Assembly: GCA_016789725.1 (NCBI GenBank)
Contig: JAEUQN010000036.1
Span: forward strand, 1-43,713
Reading direction: 5' to 3'
Source: Blastocatellia bacterium
GTDB lineage: Bacteria > Acidobacteriota > Blastocatellia > RBC074
Length of the DNA: 43,713 nt
Shown in pieces: positions 24,338-33,302 of this stretch. The translations under genes and the position numbers were made by a program. Below the pieces are notes generated by a model. That model worked only from the letters and a program-made list of their open reading frames with translations. It did not search any database and was not told the origin of the DNA. Within the stretch, counting starts at the first letter, position 1; every line of letters starts with the position of its first letter.

Positions 24338-25066
24338 ATGCAGTACCAAAAATCTTTATTGTTCGTGCTGGTTTTGATGTTGAGCTGTCTGGCCGTCGCA
24401 CAAACTCAACCGCCAAAAACAAATAAGCAGCGCCCGACGAAACACCCCACGCAATTCGACAAGATTATTGACGCAGAAGAAATACCTGCTAATCAGCCTG
24501 TTTCTCCAGAGAAAGCAGAATCCTCTTCCACTCCCGTCAAGGCCGATCCTCTGGCCTCGGATGCGTTGGTGCAAGCCGTGCAGAGTTTGACCGTTGAAGT
24601 GAAAAATCTTGTGAATGAAGTCCGTTCGACTAACGCGCGGCAACAAGTACAAACGGATATTCTGCGCCTCTCGCGGCTGGATTTGCGGCTGGATCGGTAT
24701 GAAAGCGAACTCAAAACGGTGCGAGATCGCCTGGCTTTGTTGGAAACGGATTATCAAAATCTACAATTCTTGTTAACGCCGGAAGCTATCGAAGCCCAGG
24801 TTAGCCGCATGCCTTATGCGAATAAAAGTGATGCCGTTCGCCAGGTGAAAGAATCGCACGAAGCGCGGCTGCGATCTGTAGCGGCAGAGCGCGAACTGGT
24901 CAAGCGGCGCGAAGGAGAGTTGGCTGCTGTGGTCACGAACTTTCGTGAAGCAAGCACCGAAACAGAAAAGCGATTGGCCGCCATTGAAGAATCTTTGAAA
25001 AAACTAGCAGAAATTCAGGAGCAATCCGACAAGCCCAAACCGGATACGCCGGAAAAAGAACAGTAA
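24338..25066 (+). CDS. Exported coiled-coil protein of unknown function
   Basis: A 242-residue protein with a signal peptide (MQYQKSLLFVLVLMLSCLAV, Cys17 near the end; cleavage probably after AVA near 21). The mature part has a Lys/Pro-rich linker (to about 70) and then a long charged heptad region (about 75-230) with repeated Leu/Glu/Arg, ending in a Lys/Pro/Glu tail. A coiled coil in the periplasm is the only supported statement; no domain is recognised. It begins 6 nt after the peptidase fragment. Confidence 0.75.
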   Translation: MQYQKSLLFVLVLMLSCLAVAQTQPPKTNKQRPTKHPTQFDKIIDAEEIPANQPVSPEKAESSSTPVKADPLASDALVQAVQSLTVEVKNLVNEVRSTNARQQVQTDILRLSRLDLRLDRYESELKTVRDRLALLETDYQNLQFLLTPEAIEAQVSRMPYANKSDAVRQVKESHEARLRSVAAERELVKRREGELAAVVTNFREASTETEKRLAAIEESLKKLAEIQEQSDKPKPDTPEKEQ

Positions 25067-25163
25067 GGCGAAGTGACAGGTTGTGTTGGTCTTGGGCGGC
25101 GAACCGATAAATTACCGCTAACGAGTGGGTCGCTTCTTTCCTAGATAATTAGCAATAAAACGA

Positions 25164-25182
25164 CGCAAACGGATAGTTTGCG
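25164..25182 (+). promoter_or_regulatory. Short hairpin in the asparaginase leader
   Basis: CGCAAAC-ggata-GTTTGCG is a 7-bp perfect stem, 20 nt before the asparaginase ATG and just before its ribosome-binding site (AGGAG at 25193). The role is unknown; it may be only a chance hairpin. Confidence 0.35.
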
Positions 25183-25202
25183 CAACACCTTCAGGAGTCT
25201 CC

Positions 25203-26345
25203 ATGAACCCCGAACTTAAACGACGCGAATTTCTCCAAAGCACTTTGGCGGCTGGGTTGAGCACACCACTGCTTTCCAACGAACTTGCCGCCCAAACACG
25301 CGGTACACGTCCCATTGTTATTTCCAGTTCCAACGATCATCTGGGGGCCGACGGAAAATTTCTGAACGGAGGCATTAACTGTGTTTCGAAAGGAATGGAA
25401 GTTCTCAAGGGCGGAGGCGATACGCTTGATGCCGTAATTGCGGGCGTGAATTTGGCCGAAGATGATCCGCTGGACGATTCAGTTGGCTATGGCGGTTTGC
25501 CGAATGAAGATTGTGAAGTCGAATTGGACTCGTGCGTGATGCACGGAGCAACGCGGCGCGCTGGTTCGGTGGCAAGTATAAAATTCATCAAGAACCCCTC
25601 GAAAGTCGCGCGGCTTGTGCTTGAACGCACCGACCACATTATGCTGGTGGGTGAAGGCGCATTACGATTTGCTCTCAAGCACGGCTTCAAACGGGAGGAC
25701 TTGCTGACCGAAAACTCGCGTAAGCTCTGGCTCAAATGGCGCGAAGAGTTAAGCCCGCAAGACAACTGGGGGCCAAGCTGGCATCGAACAACGAAAGGGA
25801 AACAAATTTCGCAGACGAATTTAAGCCGAGAAGAGCTGGCGTTCAATCGCTATGCCGAAGAACGATTGCGCAACCGTCCGACAGGAACGATCAATTGTCT
25901 GGCAGTAGACGCGAACGGCGATCTTTCTGGTGTAACGACGACTTCAGGCTTGGCTTGGAAAATTCCAGGACGCGTTGGCGATTCGCCGCTGATTGGTTGC
26001 GGTTTGTACGTGGACAACGAGGTCGGCGCGGCAGGCTCGACCGGACGCGGTGAAGAGTGCATTTACATCAATGGCGGACATACGATTGTCGAAAACATGC
26101 GACGCGGAATGTCGCCGACCGAAGCCGCACTTGATGCGGTTAAGCGAATTGCCGCTCGGTATGGCAATAATCTGGATGAACTCCGCAAGTTTGACATCAA
26201 CTTCTACGCCCTCAACAAAAAAGGCGAATAGGGTGGTGCGGCGTTGTGGGGAACCCGCGACGACGGTCGAAAGAGCAGCTTTGCGATTCACGATGGTAAT
26301 GCTGCCCGCTTGGTGGAAAGTGCGTTTCTCTATCAGAAAAAGTAA
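25203..26345 (+). pseudogene. TAT-exported asparaginase-2/glycosylasparaginase family Ntn hydrolase with an in-frame amber codon
   Basis: The protein starts MNPELKRREFLQSTLAAGLS, with a twin-arginine motif (RREFL), so export through Tat is likely. It is an N4-(beta-N-acetylglucosaminyl)-L-asparaginase relative: the autocleavage site is the Gly228-Thr229 pair (GTINCLAVD) with Thr229 as nucleophile, and GRVGDSPLIGCGLYVDNE and GAAGSTGRGE complete the active site. At 26229-26231 the frame has TAG, after FYALNKKGE. The same frame then continues 37 codons (GGAALWGTRDDGRKS, then FAIHDGNAARLVESAFLYQ) to a TAA at 26345, which is the expected family C-terminus. A Tyr to TAG point change, a sequencing error or amber read-through would each explain this. 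Confidence 0.85.
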
Positions 26346-26380
26346 GCTATTCGGTGGCAGTCAAAAAGGCGGTTCTCCTC

Positions 26381-26410
26381 TTTCCAGGACTAGCAGGATT
26401 CTGTTATAGT
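26381..26410 (+). promoter_or_regulatory. Probable sigma-70 promoter of the UDP-xylose genes
   Basis: TTTCCA (26381-26386), 18 bp, TATAGT (26405-26410) matches the -35 and -10 hexamers at four and five positions. It lies 68 bp before the TTG start of the dehydrogenase gene. Confidence 0.5.
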
Positions 26411-26478
26411 GCGCGCCTCAACTCCTACCCCGTTTTTTGCCAGACCATTGCCCCAGACAATTAAGAAGGAGAAAGCTC

Positions 26479-27861
26479 TTGCAAGTTTGTGTTGTTGGAA
26501 CCGGATATGTTGGTTTGGTGACTGGAACCTGCCTCGCGTATTTGGGACATTCCGTCACCTGCGTTGATATTGACGAGCGCAAAATCCAGATGCTCAAGGA
26601 AGGGAAATCCCCCATTTACGAGCCTGGCTTGGATTCGTTGTTGGGTATTTGCCAGCAGCGAGGTGCATTATCATTTGTTACAAACTTACCGGCCACGGTT
26701 AAGCAAGCTGATGTGATTTTTATTGCTGTTGGCACGCCGCCACTTCCATCTGGAAAGGCTAATCTTTCATATGTCGAAGCAGTCGCTAAATCTATTGGCG
26801 TGTCATTAGACAACTCTCGCCGTCGGGTGGTCGTTAATAAATCCACCGTTCCAGTTGGCGTTGGGAATTGGGTAGAAGCTTTGGTGAAAGAAGGATTGCG
26901 CTCAAATGAAGCCTGCGCTGGGCTAAAGCCTGATGATCTGTTTGCTGTGGCGTCAAATCCTGAGTTCTTGCGGGAAGGCTCCGCCATTACAGATACGTTT
27001 TACCCGGATCGAATTGTGTTGGGAGCGAGTGACCCGTATGCCATTGAGCAATTGCGCGAACTCTATAAACCTCTTGTTGAGCAAACTTTTAATCCTCCTC
27101 CTTCGGCCCCTCGCCCGGCTGGATTCACTGCCGTGCCAGTAGTCACGACAGATTTAGCTTCAGCCGAAATGATTAAGTATGCGGCGAACGCCTTTCTGGC
27201 GACCAAGATCAGTTTTGCCAACGAAGTTGCGAATATTTGCGAACGCGTCGGGGCGGATATTCATGAAGTTGTGCGCGGTGTTGGGCTGGACAATCGGATC
27301 GGCCCGCGCTTTCTTAATGCGGGACTAGGCTGGGGGGGGTCGTGCTTCGGCAAAGATGTTTCGGCGTTGCTTGATATTGCGCAGGAATACAATTACCAAC
27401 CGCAGATGTTGCGAGCAACGATTGATGTGAATCGGGAGCAACGATTGATTGCTGTGCAAAAGTTGCAGGAAACATTGAAAATCATTAAGGGCAAAACGAT
27501 AGGTTTGTTAGGCTTAGCGTTCAAGCCGAACACGGATGATTTGCGCGATGCCCCCGCTTTAACCATTGCGGAGAAATTGCTGGAAATGGGAGCAAAGGTG
27601 AAGGCCTATGATCCTATTGCCAATGAAGACTGTCGTCAGCAGTATCCCGACCTGAAAATCGAATATGCTGAAAATGTGCTGAGCCTTGCCACCGATTGCG
27701 ATGCGCTTGTCATTGTGACGGAATGGGAGGAGTTTCAGCACTTGGATTTGGACGGCTTGCGCGACGCTATGAACGGGAATGTCATTATTGACGGGCGTAA
27801 TGTTTTGGATCGGCAAGTCGCACGGGCAGCAAACTTTAAGTACCGAGGAATCGGCAGGTAA
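26479..27861 (+). CDS. ugd: UDP-glucose 6-dehydrogenase
   Basis: A 460-residue enzyme oxidising UDP-glucose to UDP-glucuronate with 2 NAD. The nucleotide motif GTGYVG is at 7-12, [13 protein letters not shown] at 155-167, and the catalytic Cys289 lies in [10 protein letters not shown]. The start is TTG at 26479, placed by AAGGAG eight bases upstream and by the Rossmann motif; the 14 residues before it are not conserved-looking. The next gene follows after 2 nt and uses its product. Confidence 0.95.
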   Translation: MQVCVVGTGYVGLVTGTCLAYLGHSVTCVDIDERKIQMLKEGKSPIYEPGLDSLLGICQQRGALSFVTNLPATVKQADVIFIAVGTPPLPSGKANLSYVEAVAKSIGVSLDNSRRRVVVNKSTVPVGVGNWVEALVKEGLRSNEACAGLKPDDLFAVASNPEFLREGSAITDTFYPDRIVLGASDPYAIEQLRELYKPLVEQTFNPPPSAPRPAGFTAVPVVTTDLASAEMIKYAANAFLATKISFANEVANICERVGADIHEVVRGVGLDNRIGPRFLNAGLGWGGSCFGKDVSALLDIAQEYNYQPQMLRATIDVNREQRLIAVQKLQETLKIIKGKTIGLLGLAFKPNTDDLRDAPALTIAEKLLEMGAKVKAYDPIANEDCRQQYPDLKIEYAENVLSLATDCDALVIVTEWEEFQHLDLDGLRDAMNGNVIIDGRNVLDRQVARAANFKYRGIGR

Positions 27862-27863
27862 AC

Positions 27864-28817
27864 ATGCGAATTTTAATTACTGGTGGCGCGGGGTTCATTG
27901 GAAGTCACTTGACAGATCGCCTGATTACAGAAGGCCACGTTGTAGTGGCGATGGATAATTTAGTGACAGGGGATTTGGACAACATTGCCCATCATCGCTC
28001 CAATCCTCGCTTTGAGTACATTCACCACGATGTCAGCAATCATATCCACGTTGCTGGCCCTTTGGATTGGGTGTTGCATTTTGCCAGCCCTGCCAGTCCG
28101 ATAGACTATCTCCAACTCCCGATTCAAACCTTAAAAGTTGGTGCCCTTGGCACGCACAATGCCCTTGGTTTGGCAAAAGCTAAGGGAGCAAAGTTTTTGT
28201 TGGCATCAACCTCGGAGGTTTACGGAGACCCCCTTGTGCATCCACAACCGGAGGATTACTGGGGGAATGTCAACCCGATTGGCCCACGTGGTGTGTACGA
28301 TGAGGCAAAACGTTATGCTGAAGCTATTACCATGGCCTATCATCGTGTGCATCAAGTAGATGTCCGTGTGGTCAGAATATTCAACACTTATGGCCCGCGA
28401 AATCGAATCAATGATGGTCGAGTTGTCCCAACGTTTATCAATCAGGCTTTGCGTGGAGAACCCTTAACCGTTTTTGGAAAAGGGAACCAGACACGCAGTT
28501 TTCAGTATGTCGCCGATTTGGTAAATGGAGTACGCCAACTGATGGGGGCTAACTACAATCGCCCAATCAACATCGGCAATCCACGCGAAATGACCATTCT
28601 GGAATTTGCCAAACTGATCCTGCATCTAACAGAAAGTCCCAGTCAGATTGAATATAAGCCTTTGCCAGAAGATGATCCAAAGACCCGGCAACCAGATATT
28701 TCGCGCGCCAAGTCAATTTTGAATTGGGAGCCAGAGGTTCCCGTTGAGGAAGGCTTACGGCAAACTATTGATTGGTATCAGATACGAGCGGCATCTCACT
28801 CATCTGATTTGAGATAG
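27864..28817 (+). CDS. uxs: UDP-glucuronate decarboxylase (UDP-xylose synthase)
   Basis: A 317-residue extended short-chain dehydrogenase that decarboxylates UDP-glucuronate to UDP-xylose. GGAGFIGS at 7-14 binds [14 protein letters not shown] is the UXS-specific segment; Tyr145 and Lys149 (YDEAK) are the catalytic pair. The end ([18 protein letters not shown]) is standard. With ugd it makes UDP-xylose for surface polysaccharide or glycan decoration. The FecR-like cluster begins 250 nt downstream. Confidence 0.95.
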   Translation: MRILITGGAGFIGSHLTDRLITEGHVVVAMDNLVTGDLDNIAHHRSNPRFEYIHHDVSNHIHVAGPLDWVLHFASPASPIDYLQLPIQTLKVGALGTHNALGLAKAKGAKFLLASTSEVYGDPLVHPQPEDYWGNVNPIGPRGVYDEAKRYAEAITMAYHRVHQVDVRVVRIFNTYGPRNRINDGRVVPTFINQALRGEPLTVFGKGNQTRSFQYVADLVNGVRQLMGANYNRPINIGNPREMTILEFAKLILHLTESPSQIEYKPLPEDDPKTRQPDISRAKSILNWEPEVPVEEGLRQTIDWYQIRAASHSSDLR

Positions 28818-28854
28818 GAAGAGCGGGATTTGCTAATCCTGACGGATATTTTAA

Positions 28855-28883
28855 TTGACAGCTCAAGAGGTTTGGTGTAAATA
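28855..28883 (+). promoter_or_regulatory. Strong sigma-70 promoter of the FecR-like cluster
   Basis: TTGACA (28855-28860), 17 bp, TAAATA (28878-28883) is a consensus -35 with ideal spacing and a good -10. It lies 185 bp upstream of the first FecR-like ATG. The leader of about 175 nt between has no coding frame I can support. Confidence 0.78.
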
Positions 28884-29067
28884 ATCCAAGCCTTACAAGT
28901 TCTCATCGTAGTACTTGAGCTAGAGGCTGTTAGGATAATCCTGAAACCATTTGCCTGAAGTTGCCCATCGCCCCGAGCGCAGCCTGCAAGCTGTCAGTCT
29001 ATCGCTAATTCAATCATCTAAAGTCAAAATCCTGAATTTCAGGCGCGAAACTCCCGGAGGAGAAATC

Positions 29068-29793
29068 ATGAGCAATAAAATGACGGGAATAAAAAAAGCA
29101 TTGGCTGTGACATTAACAGTTGCGGTGTCAAGTCTTAATAGTTTGGTTGTAAGTAATACAATGGCGCAAGTAACCTTGAAGCTCGCTGGCGATATGTCTG
29201 TGCGAGGGGCCGTGACCTTGAACGGAATGAACGCCGCGAGCGGCGCAACAGTTTTTGATGGCGGGCAAATTAAAACGGGCAGTAATGGTTCAGCCACAAT
29301 CAATCTTGGGAAACAAGGACAGCTTGAACTGGGTGCCGACAGCGAATTAGTTCTAAAACTAGAAAATGGCATGATTGGCGGCAACCTCAGAACGGGGCGT
29401 GCTATCGTTAGCGTGCCGCAGGGAGTTGGCGTCAGTATCTTCACCGCTGATGGGACCGCAATCACTGAGGGGCGTGAAGCCGCGATTTTGACAGTGGATG
29501 TAGTTTGCGGCAACACTCGAGTTGCTTCGGCAAAAAGTGATGCAAAAGTGACCGCTGGTGAGCGCGTTGAAGTTGTAGCGGCAGGACAGGAAGTCTCTGT
29601 TGGTACTCCCGGTACACAAGCTCCGAATTGTAAGCGGATGGCTGTTACCGCTCCAGCCGCAGGTATTGGCCCTGCTCTTCTGCTCCCTTTGCTGATTACT
29701 GGAATCGCTGGTGGAATTGTCGGCTTAGTTGCCGTTACACAGGGAGATGACATCACCCCTTCTTCGGTTAATATTAGTGGCTTTAGGCCATAA
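29068..29793 (+). CDS. FecR-like secreted protein, paralogue 1
   Basis: A 241-residue protein: signal peptide (about 1-34, ending NTMAQ), a FecR-like beta domain (about 35-185: GATVFDGGQIKTGSNGSA, then GMIGGNLRTGRAIVSVPQ, the usual 'inducible surface' pattern), a Gly/Ala-rich linker with one Cys (PNCKRM), one hydrophobic span at about 202-223 and a C-terminal tail ending SGFRP. FecR in iron regulation is an inner-membrane sensor with a cytoplasmic N-terminus; this one instead has a cleavable leader and a C-terminal anchor, so it is not a sigma-factor regulator. The ATG at 29068 has GGAGGAG upstream. Function unknown. Confidence 0.82.
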   Translation: MSNKMTGIKKALAVTLTVAVSSLNSLVVSNTMAQVTLKLAGDMSVRGAVTLNGMNAASGATVFDGGQIKTGSNGSATINLGKQGQLELGADSELVLKLENGMIGGNLRTGRAIVSVPQGVGVSIFTADGTAITEGREAAILTVDVVCGNTRVASAKSDAKVTAGERVEVVAAGQEVSVGTPGTQAPNCKRMAVTAPAAGIGPALLLPLLITGIAGGIVGLVAVTQGDDITPSSVNISGFRP

Positions 29794-29850
29794 GCTAAAT
29801 ACTAACTATCAAAATTTAAAGCTTGCCCCGGTAATTTGGAGGATAATGAG

Positions 29851-30651
29851 ATGAGCAAAATGACAGGAGCAGTAAGAAAAGCTCTTTCAGTAATCTTGAT
29901 GGTGACTGTGGGAAGTTCTTATTGTTTGATTACAAGCACGGCTTTCGCACAAGTTTCTCCAAAACTCGTGGGGCAGCTTTCGGTCAGAGGACAAGTTGCT
30001 CTTAACGGAATTAACACTGTATCGGGGGCGACTGTTTTTGGTGGTAGCCAGATCAAAACAGGAGTTAATAGTTCAGCGATTATCAGTTTGGGCAAAATGG
30101 GGCAAGTTGACCTTGAGCCTGAAAGCGAGCTGATTCTCAGAGTGGATGCTGGCATTATTGGTGGTCACCTTCGATCTGGTCGCGCCGTCATCAGTGCACC
30201 AGCGGGAATTGCTGTAAATTTGGCAACTGCGGACGGTATTGCAGTTTCTGATGGTAAGCAACCCTCTGTTTTGACGGTAGATGTGACTTCAGGAAATACG
30301 CGCGTGGCGTCTGTTCGTAGTGAGGCAAAAGTTTTGGTCGGGAATCAGGCAGAAATTGTTGCCGCTGGACAAGAAGTCTCTGTTGGGGCGCAAGCTCAGA
30401 AGGGTGAGACTTGTTACTGCTATGATAAGAATCAGAAGGTGACGGGAAAAGGGAAAATCAATGACAAAGGTGTTTGTGAATGCACTGAATCAGTATCTGG
30501 TACAGTAATGGTTGGCAGCGGTCTGACGACGGGTGCTCTCTTGACGCTGGTTATCGTTGGTGTTGGTGGCGCAATCGCTGGAATTGTTACCTCTATCCAA
30601 GGGGACTCCCAGTCTGGTGGCGGCACGTTCGTTTTGAGTGCCTTCAGATAA
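29851..30651 (+). CDS. FecR-like secreted protein, paralogue 2 with Cys-rich insert
   Basis: A 266-residue paralogue with the same order: leader (MSKMTGAVRKALSVILMVTV; about 1-34), FecR-like domain (about 35-185), then an extra segment that contains four cysteines (TCYCYDKNQ, then VCECTE), a hydrophobic span at about 225-250 and a tail ending LSAFR. The four-Cys insert is absent from its neighbours; it could form disulfides or bind metal. GGAGG precedes the ATG at 29851. It starts 57 nt after paralogue 1, so they are likely co-transcribed. Confidence 0.82.
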   Translation: MSKMTGAVRKALSVILMVTVGSSYCLITSTAFAQVSPKLVGQLSVRGQVALNGINTVSGATVFGGSQIKTGVNSSAIISLGKMGQVDLEPESELILRVDAGIIGGHLRSGRAVISAPAGIAVNLATADGIAVSDGKQPSVLTVDVTSGNTRVASVRSEAKVLVGNQAEIVAAGQEVSVGAQAQKGETCYCYDKNQKVTGKGKINDKGVCECTESVSGTVMVGSGLTTGALLTLVIVGVGGAIAGIVTSIQGDSQSGGGTFVLSAFR

Positions 30652-30785
30652 ATCAACCTAATTATCAACTGTGTTTATTCCCCTTCTCGCTACTTTCACA
30701 AAAAGTTCTTTGTTCAAATGAAAGCGGCGTTCAGGGGAATTCACTTTAATATCCGAGTAATTGGAAACTCTATTTGGAGGAAATC

Positions 30786-31526
30786 ATGAGTAATAAAATG
30801 ACAGGAATGAAAAAAGCAACGGCGGTCATGCTGGTTGCGACTGTCGGGGCTTTTCAGAGTCTGCTAATGGGGACTGCAATGGCGCAGGTGACTCCCTCAT
30901 TGGCTGGTAGTCTCTCGGTGCGAGGTTCTGTGACTCTGAATGGAGTAAATGTGAGCAATGGCGCAACGGTGTTTGATGGCGGACAAATCAGAACCGGAAG
31001 TAACGGTAGTGCCATTATCAGTCTTGGCAAAATGGGGCAGGTCGAACTTGCCGCAGATAGCGAGATTGTTCTCAAATTAGAAAATGGAATCATTGGTGGG
31101 AACCTGCGTAGCGGACACACGACAGTGAGTGCACCTGCTGGAGTTGGAGTGAATATTCTCACGGCGGATGGTGTGGCTGTGGCAGAAGGAAAAGAGTCAA
31201 CCGTGATGTCCGTTGATGTCGCTTGTGGCAATACGCGCGTTACATCATCTAGAAGCGAAGCCAAAGTAACCGCTGGAAATCGAGTGGAGATTGTAGCTGC
31301 CGGGCAAGAGGTTGCCGTTGGAACACAAGCCAGTGGTGCGCAACGCTGCCCGCGTATGGCAATTGAAACAGCTCGTATCGCGCAAGGGACTGCACTAAGT
31401 GGTGCCGCAACAGCCGCTTTAGTGATAATAGGGCTTGGCGGAGCAATTACAGGTATCACTATGGCAGTTCAGGGTGACGGTACGACCTCTAATGCTAGTG
31501 GTATTCTCAGTGGCTTTAGGCCTTAA
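30786..31526 (+). CDS. FecR-like secreted protein, paralogue 3
   Basis: A 246-residue paralogue, closest to copy 1 (both start MSNKMTG and share long stretches such as GATVFDGGQI and TGSNGSA). Signal peptide about 1-34, FecR-like domain about 35-185, one Cys in QRCPRM, hydrophobic span about 205-230, and a tail ending LSGFRP. GGAGG precedes the ATG at 30786. A 134-nt gap before it has no obvious terminator, so it may belong to the same transcript as copies 1 and 2. Confidence 0.82.
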   Translation: MSNKMTGMKKATAVMLVATVGAFQSLLMGTAMAQVTPSLAGSLSVRGSVTLNGVNVSNGATVFDGGQIRTGSNGSAIISLGKMGQVELAADSEIVLKLENGIIGGNLRSGHTTVSAPAGVGVNILTADGVAVAEGKESTVMSVDVACGNTRVTSSRSEAKVTAGNRVEIVAAGQEVAVGTQASGAQRCPRMAIETARIAQGTALSGAATAALVIIGLGGAITGITMAVQGDGTTSNASGILSGFRP

Positions 31527-31551
31527 GTTTCCATTCACTGTTGGAAATTAA

Positions 31552-31589
31552 TTAGCGCCATTCTCTTTTAGTTGAGAGAATGGCGCTAA
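31552..31589 (+). promoter_or_regulatory. Long hairpin between FecR-like copy 3 and hemB
   Basis: TAGCGCCATTCTC (31553-31565) pairs with GAGAATGGCGCTA (31576-31588), a perfect 13-bp stem with a 10-nt loop. It ends 13 nt before the hemB ATG, where CTCCT, not a Shine-Dalgarno sequence, precedes the start. No T run follows, so it is a weak terminator at best; a leader structure affecting hemB translation is possible. Confidence 0.6.
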
Positions 31590-31601
31590 ATCATTTCTCC
31601 T

Positions 31602-32570
31602 ATGAATACATTGATTCATCGTCCACGCCGCTTACGACGCACAGCATCGCTACGAGCATTAGTGCGAGAAACACAACTGAGACCTGATGATCTGATTTAC
31701 CCCTTATTTGTTTGTGGAGGGGAAGGCGTGCGCCGCGAGATTCGTTCAATGCCAGGGGTTTTCAATCTCTCAATAGATGAGTTGGTTAGGGAGGCAGAAG
31801 CTACAAAGAAAGAAGGGATAAATACGCTAATTGTATTTGGCATTCCAGCTAGTAAAGATGAGGTCGGGAGTGGTGCATATGCAGCGGAAGGAGTTGTCCA
31901 ACAAGCCATTCGTGCCATCCGCCATGAAGTTGGGGATATAGTGATTATTGCTGATACATGTTTATGCGAGTATACCTCACATGGGCATTGTGGCTTAATT
32001 GAGAACAATGATGTCGCAAATGATCCTTCGTTGGATTTGATTGCTAAGACTGCAGTGAGCCAGGCACAAGCAGGCGCTGACATCATTGCACCCTCTGGAA
32101 TGATGGATGGGATGGTACAAGCTATTCGTACTGCATTGGATGAAGCCGGATTTAGTGACACCCCGATCCTTTCATACGCGATCAAATACGCGTCCGCGTA
32201 CTACGGTCCTTTTCGTGATGCAGCAGATAGCACCCCGCAATTTGGTGACCGGCGCAGTTACCAAATGGACTCAGCAAATATCCGTGAGGCGGTCCGCGAA
32301 GCTGATCTTGATGTCGAACAGGGAGCGGATATGCTAATGGTCAAGCCTGCATTGCCTTATCTGGATATCATCAAAGTCGCGCGTGAACGTTATAATCTCC
32401 CTATCGCTGCCTATCAGGTCTCAGGCGAATATGCACAAATCAAAGCTGCCGGGCAATTAGGATGGATTGATGAGCAGAGGGTGATGATGGAGTCATTAAT
32501 CGCTATTAAGCGGGCAGGCGCAGATATGATTCTGACCTACTTTGCCAGGGAGGCACTAAAGCATTTGTAA
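31602..32570 (+). CDS. hemB: Porphobilinogen synthase (delta-aminolevulinic acid dehydratase)
   Basis: A 322-residue enzyme joining two 5-aminolevulinates to porphobilinogen in haem synthesis. The zinc site is the Cys type: Cys120, Cys122 and Cys130 ([13 protein letters not shown]). Lys195 ([17 protein letters not shown]) and Lys248 ([12 protein letters not shown]) are the Schiff-base lysines. Length is normal. The ATG at 31602 gives the usual start (HRPRRLRRT). It is convergent with rsmE, with only four bases between stop codons. Confidence 0.96.
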   Translation: MNTLIHRPRRLRRTASLRALVRETQLRPDDLIYPLFVCGGEGVRREIRSMPGVFNLSIDELVREAEATKKEGINTLIVFGIPASKDEVGSGAYAAEGVVQQAIRAIRHEVGDIVIIADTCLCEYTSHGHCGLIENNDVANDPSLDLIAKTAVSQAQAGADIIAPSGMMDGMVQAIRTALDEAGFSDTPILSYAIKYASAYYGPFRDAADSTPQFGDRRSYQMDSANIREAVREADLDVEQGADMLMVKPALPYLDIIKVARERYNLPIAAYQVSGEYAQIKAAGQLGWIDEQRVMMESLIAIKRAGADMILTYFAREALKHL

Positions 32571-32574
32571 CGCG

Positions 32575-33300
32575 CTACCCTAAATCTCCAAACAAATACT
32601 GAACCAAAGAAACAGCCGCTACTGCGGCAGTTTCTGTTCGCAGAGTTCTGGCTCCTAAAAAAGTCGCCTGGAAGCCACAAACTCCTGATAACAGCATTTC
32701 TTTTTCGCTCCACCCACCTTCTGGCCCAATTGCCAAAGTAAGTGAATGGTGGTGGGAAGCATCGGGCAGCCGGTTTCCGCCGCGTTCAGTAAAAAGAAAT
32801 TTTAATGAACTCGTTTCTGCCGCACAAAATTGTTCGAATGATTGAGCTTGTTCAATCTCAACTATTTTGCGACGACCACATTGTTTAGTCGCTTCAAGAG
32901 CAATTCTGCGCCAACGTTGCAATCGCAACTCACGGCCCTCACCTTTGCGCACCTCGCAATGTTCAGTAATTAAAGGCACAATACGCGTTACGCCCAGTTC
33001 AGTTGCTTTTTGGATAACCCAATCGAATTTGTCGCCTTTGATGAGAGACTGTCCCAGTGTTAGTTGTAAGGGAGATTCGATTTCATTACTGAGCCGCGCG
33101 ATGACATTCAACTCAACCGCATTTTTGTGGATGCGAGATACCTGACATTCATACTCTGAGCCATTGCCATCAAAAACAAAGACAGTTGCGCCGGGTAATA
33201 GTCGAAGAACGCGTACCAGATGATGTGACTCTTCTGGATCAAGAATGATGTGAGAGTCGAAAACGCTTGAAGGTGGGGCAAAAAAGCGGTGGCGCTGCAT
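32575..33300 (-). CDS. rsmE: 16S rRNA (uracil-1498-N3)-methyltransferase
   Basis: A 241-residue SPOUT methyltransferase. SLIKGDKFDWVIQKATELGV (84-104) and the SAM-knot motif IGPEGGWSEKE (191-201) are diagnostic, with TLRTETAAVAA near the C-terminus. The ATG at 33300 (MQRHRFFAPP) is preferred; a longer frame would overlap prmA. It follows prmA by 2 nt, so it is the last gene of the operon. rRNA modification of the 30S subunit. Confidence 0.94.
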   Translation of the reverse strand: MQRHRFFAPPSSVFDSHIILDPEESHHLVRVLRLLPGATVFVFDGNGSEYECQVSRIHKNAVELNVIARLSNEIESPLQLTLGQSLIKGDKFDWVIQKATELGVTRIVPLITEHCEVRKGEGRELRLQRWRRIALEATKQCGRRKIVEIEQAQSFEQFCAAETSSLKFLFTERGGNRLPDASHHHSLTLAIGPEGGWSEKEMLLSGVCGFQATFLGARTLRTETAAVAAVSLVQYLFGDLG

Positions 33301-33302
33301 AA

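Noticed and set aside
28818..29067. tRNA or riboswitch in the leader before the first FecR-like gene
   Set aside because: No cloverleaf, T-loop sequence or known riboswitch core could be made out; only the promoter is supported.
29010..29756. Long minus-strand frames opposite the FecR-like genes
   Set aside because: They lack ribosome-binding sites and look like low-complexity Pro/Thr/Ser reverse translations of the FecR-like domains.
28951..31526. FecR-type regulators of an extracytoplasmic sigma factor
   Set aside because: They have cleavable leaders and a C-terminal anchor instead of the FecR topology, and no sigma factor or TonB receptor gene is in the window.
32571..32574. Bidirectional terminator between hemB and rsmE
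   Set aside because: Only four bases separate the stop codons and no stem with a T run is visible around them.
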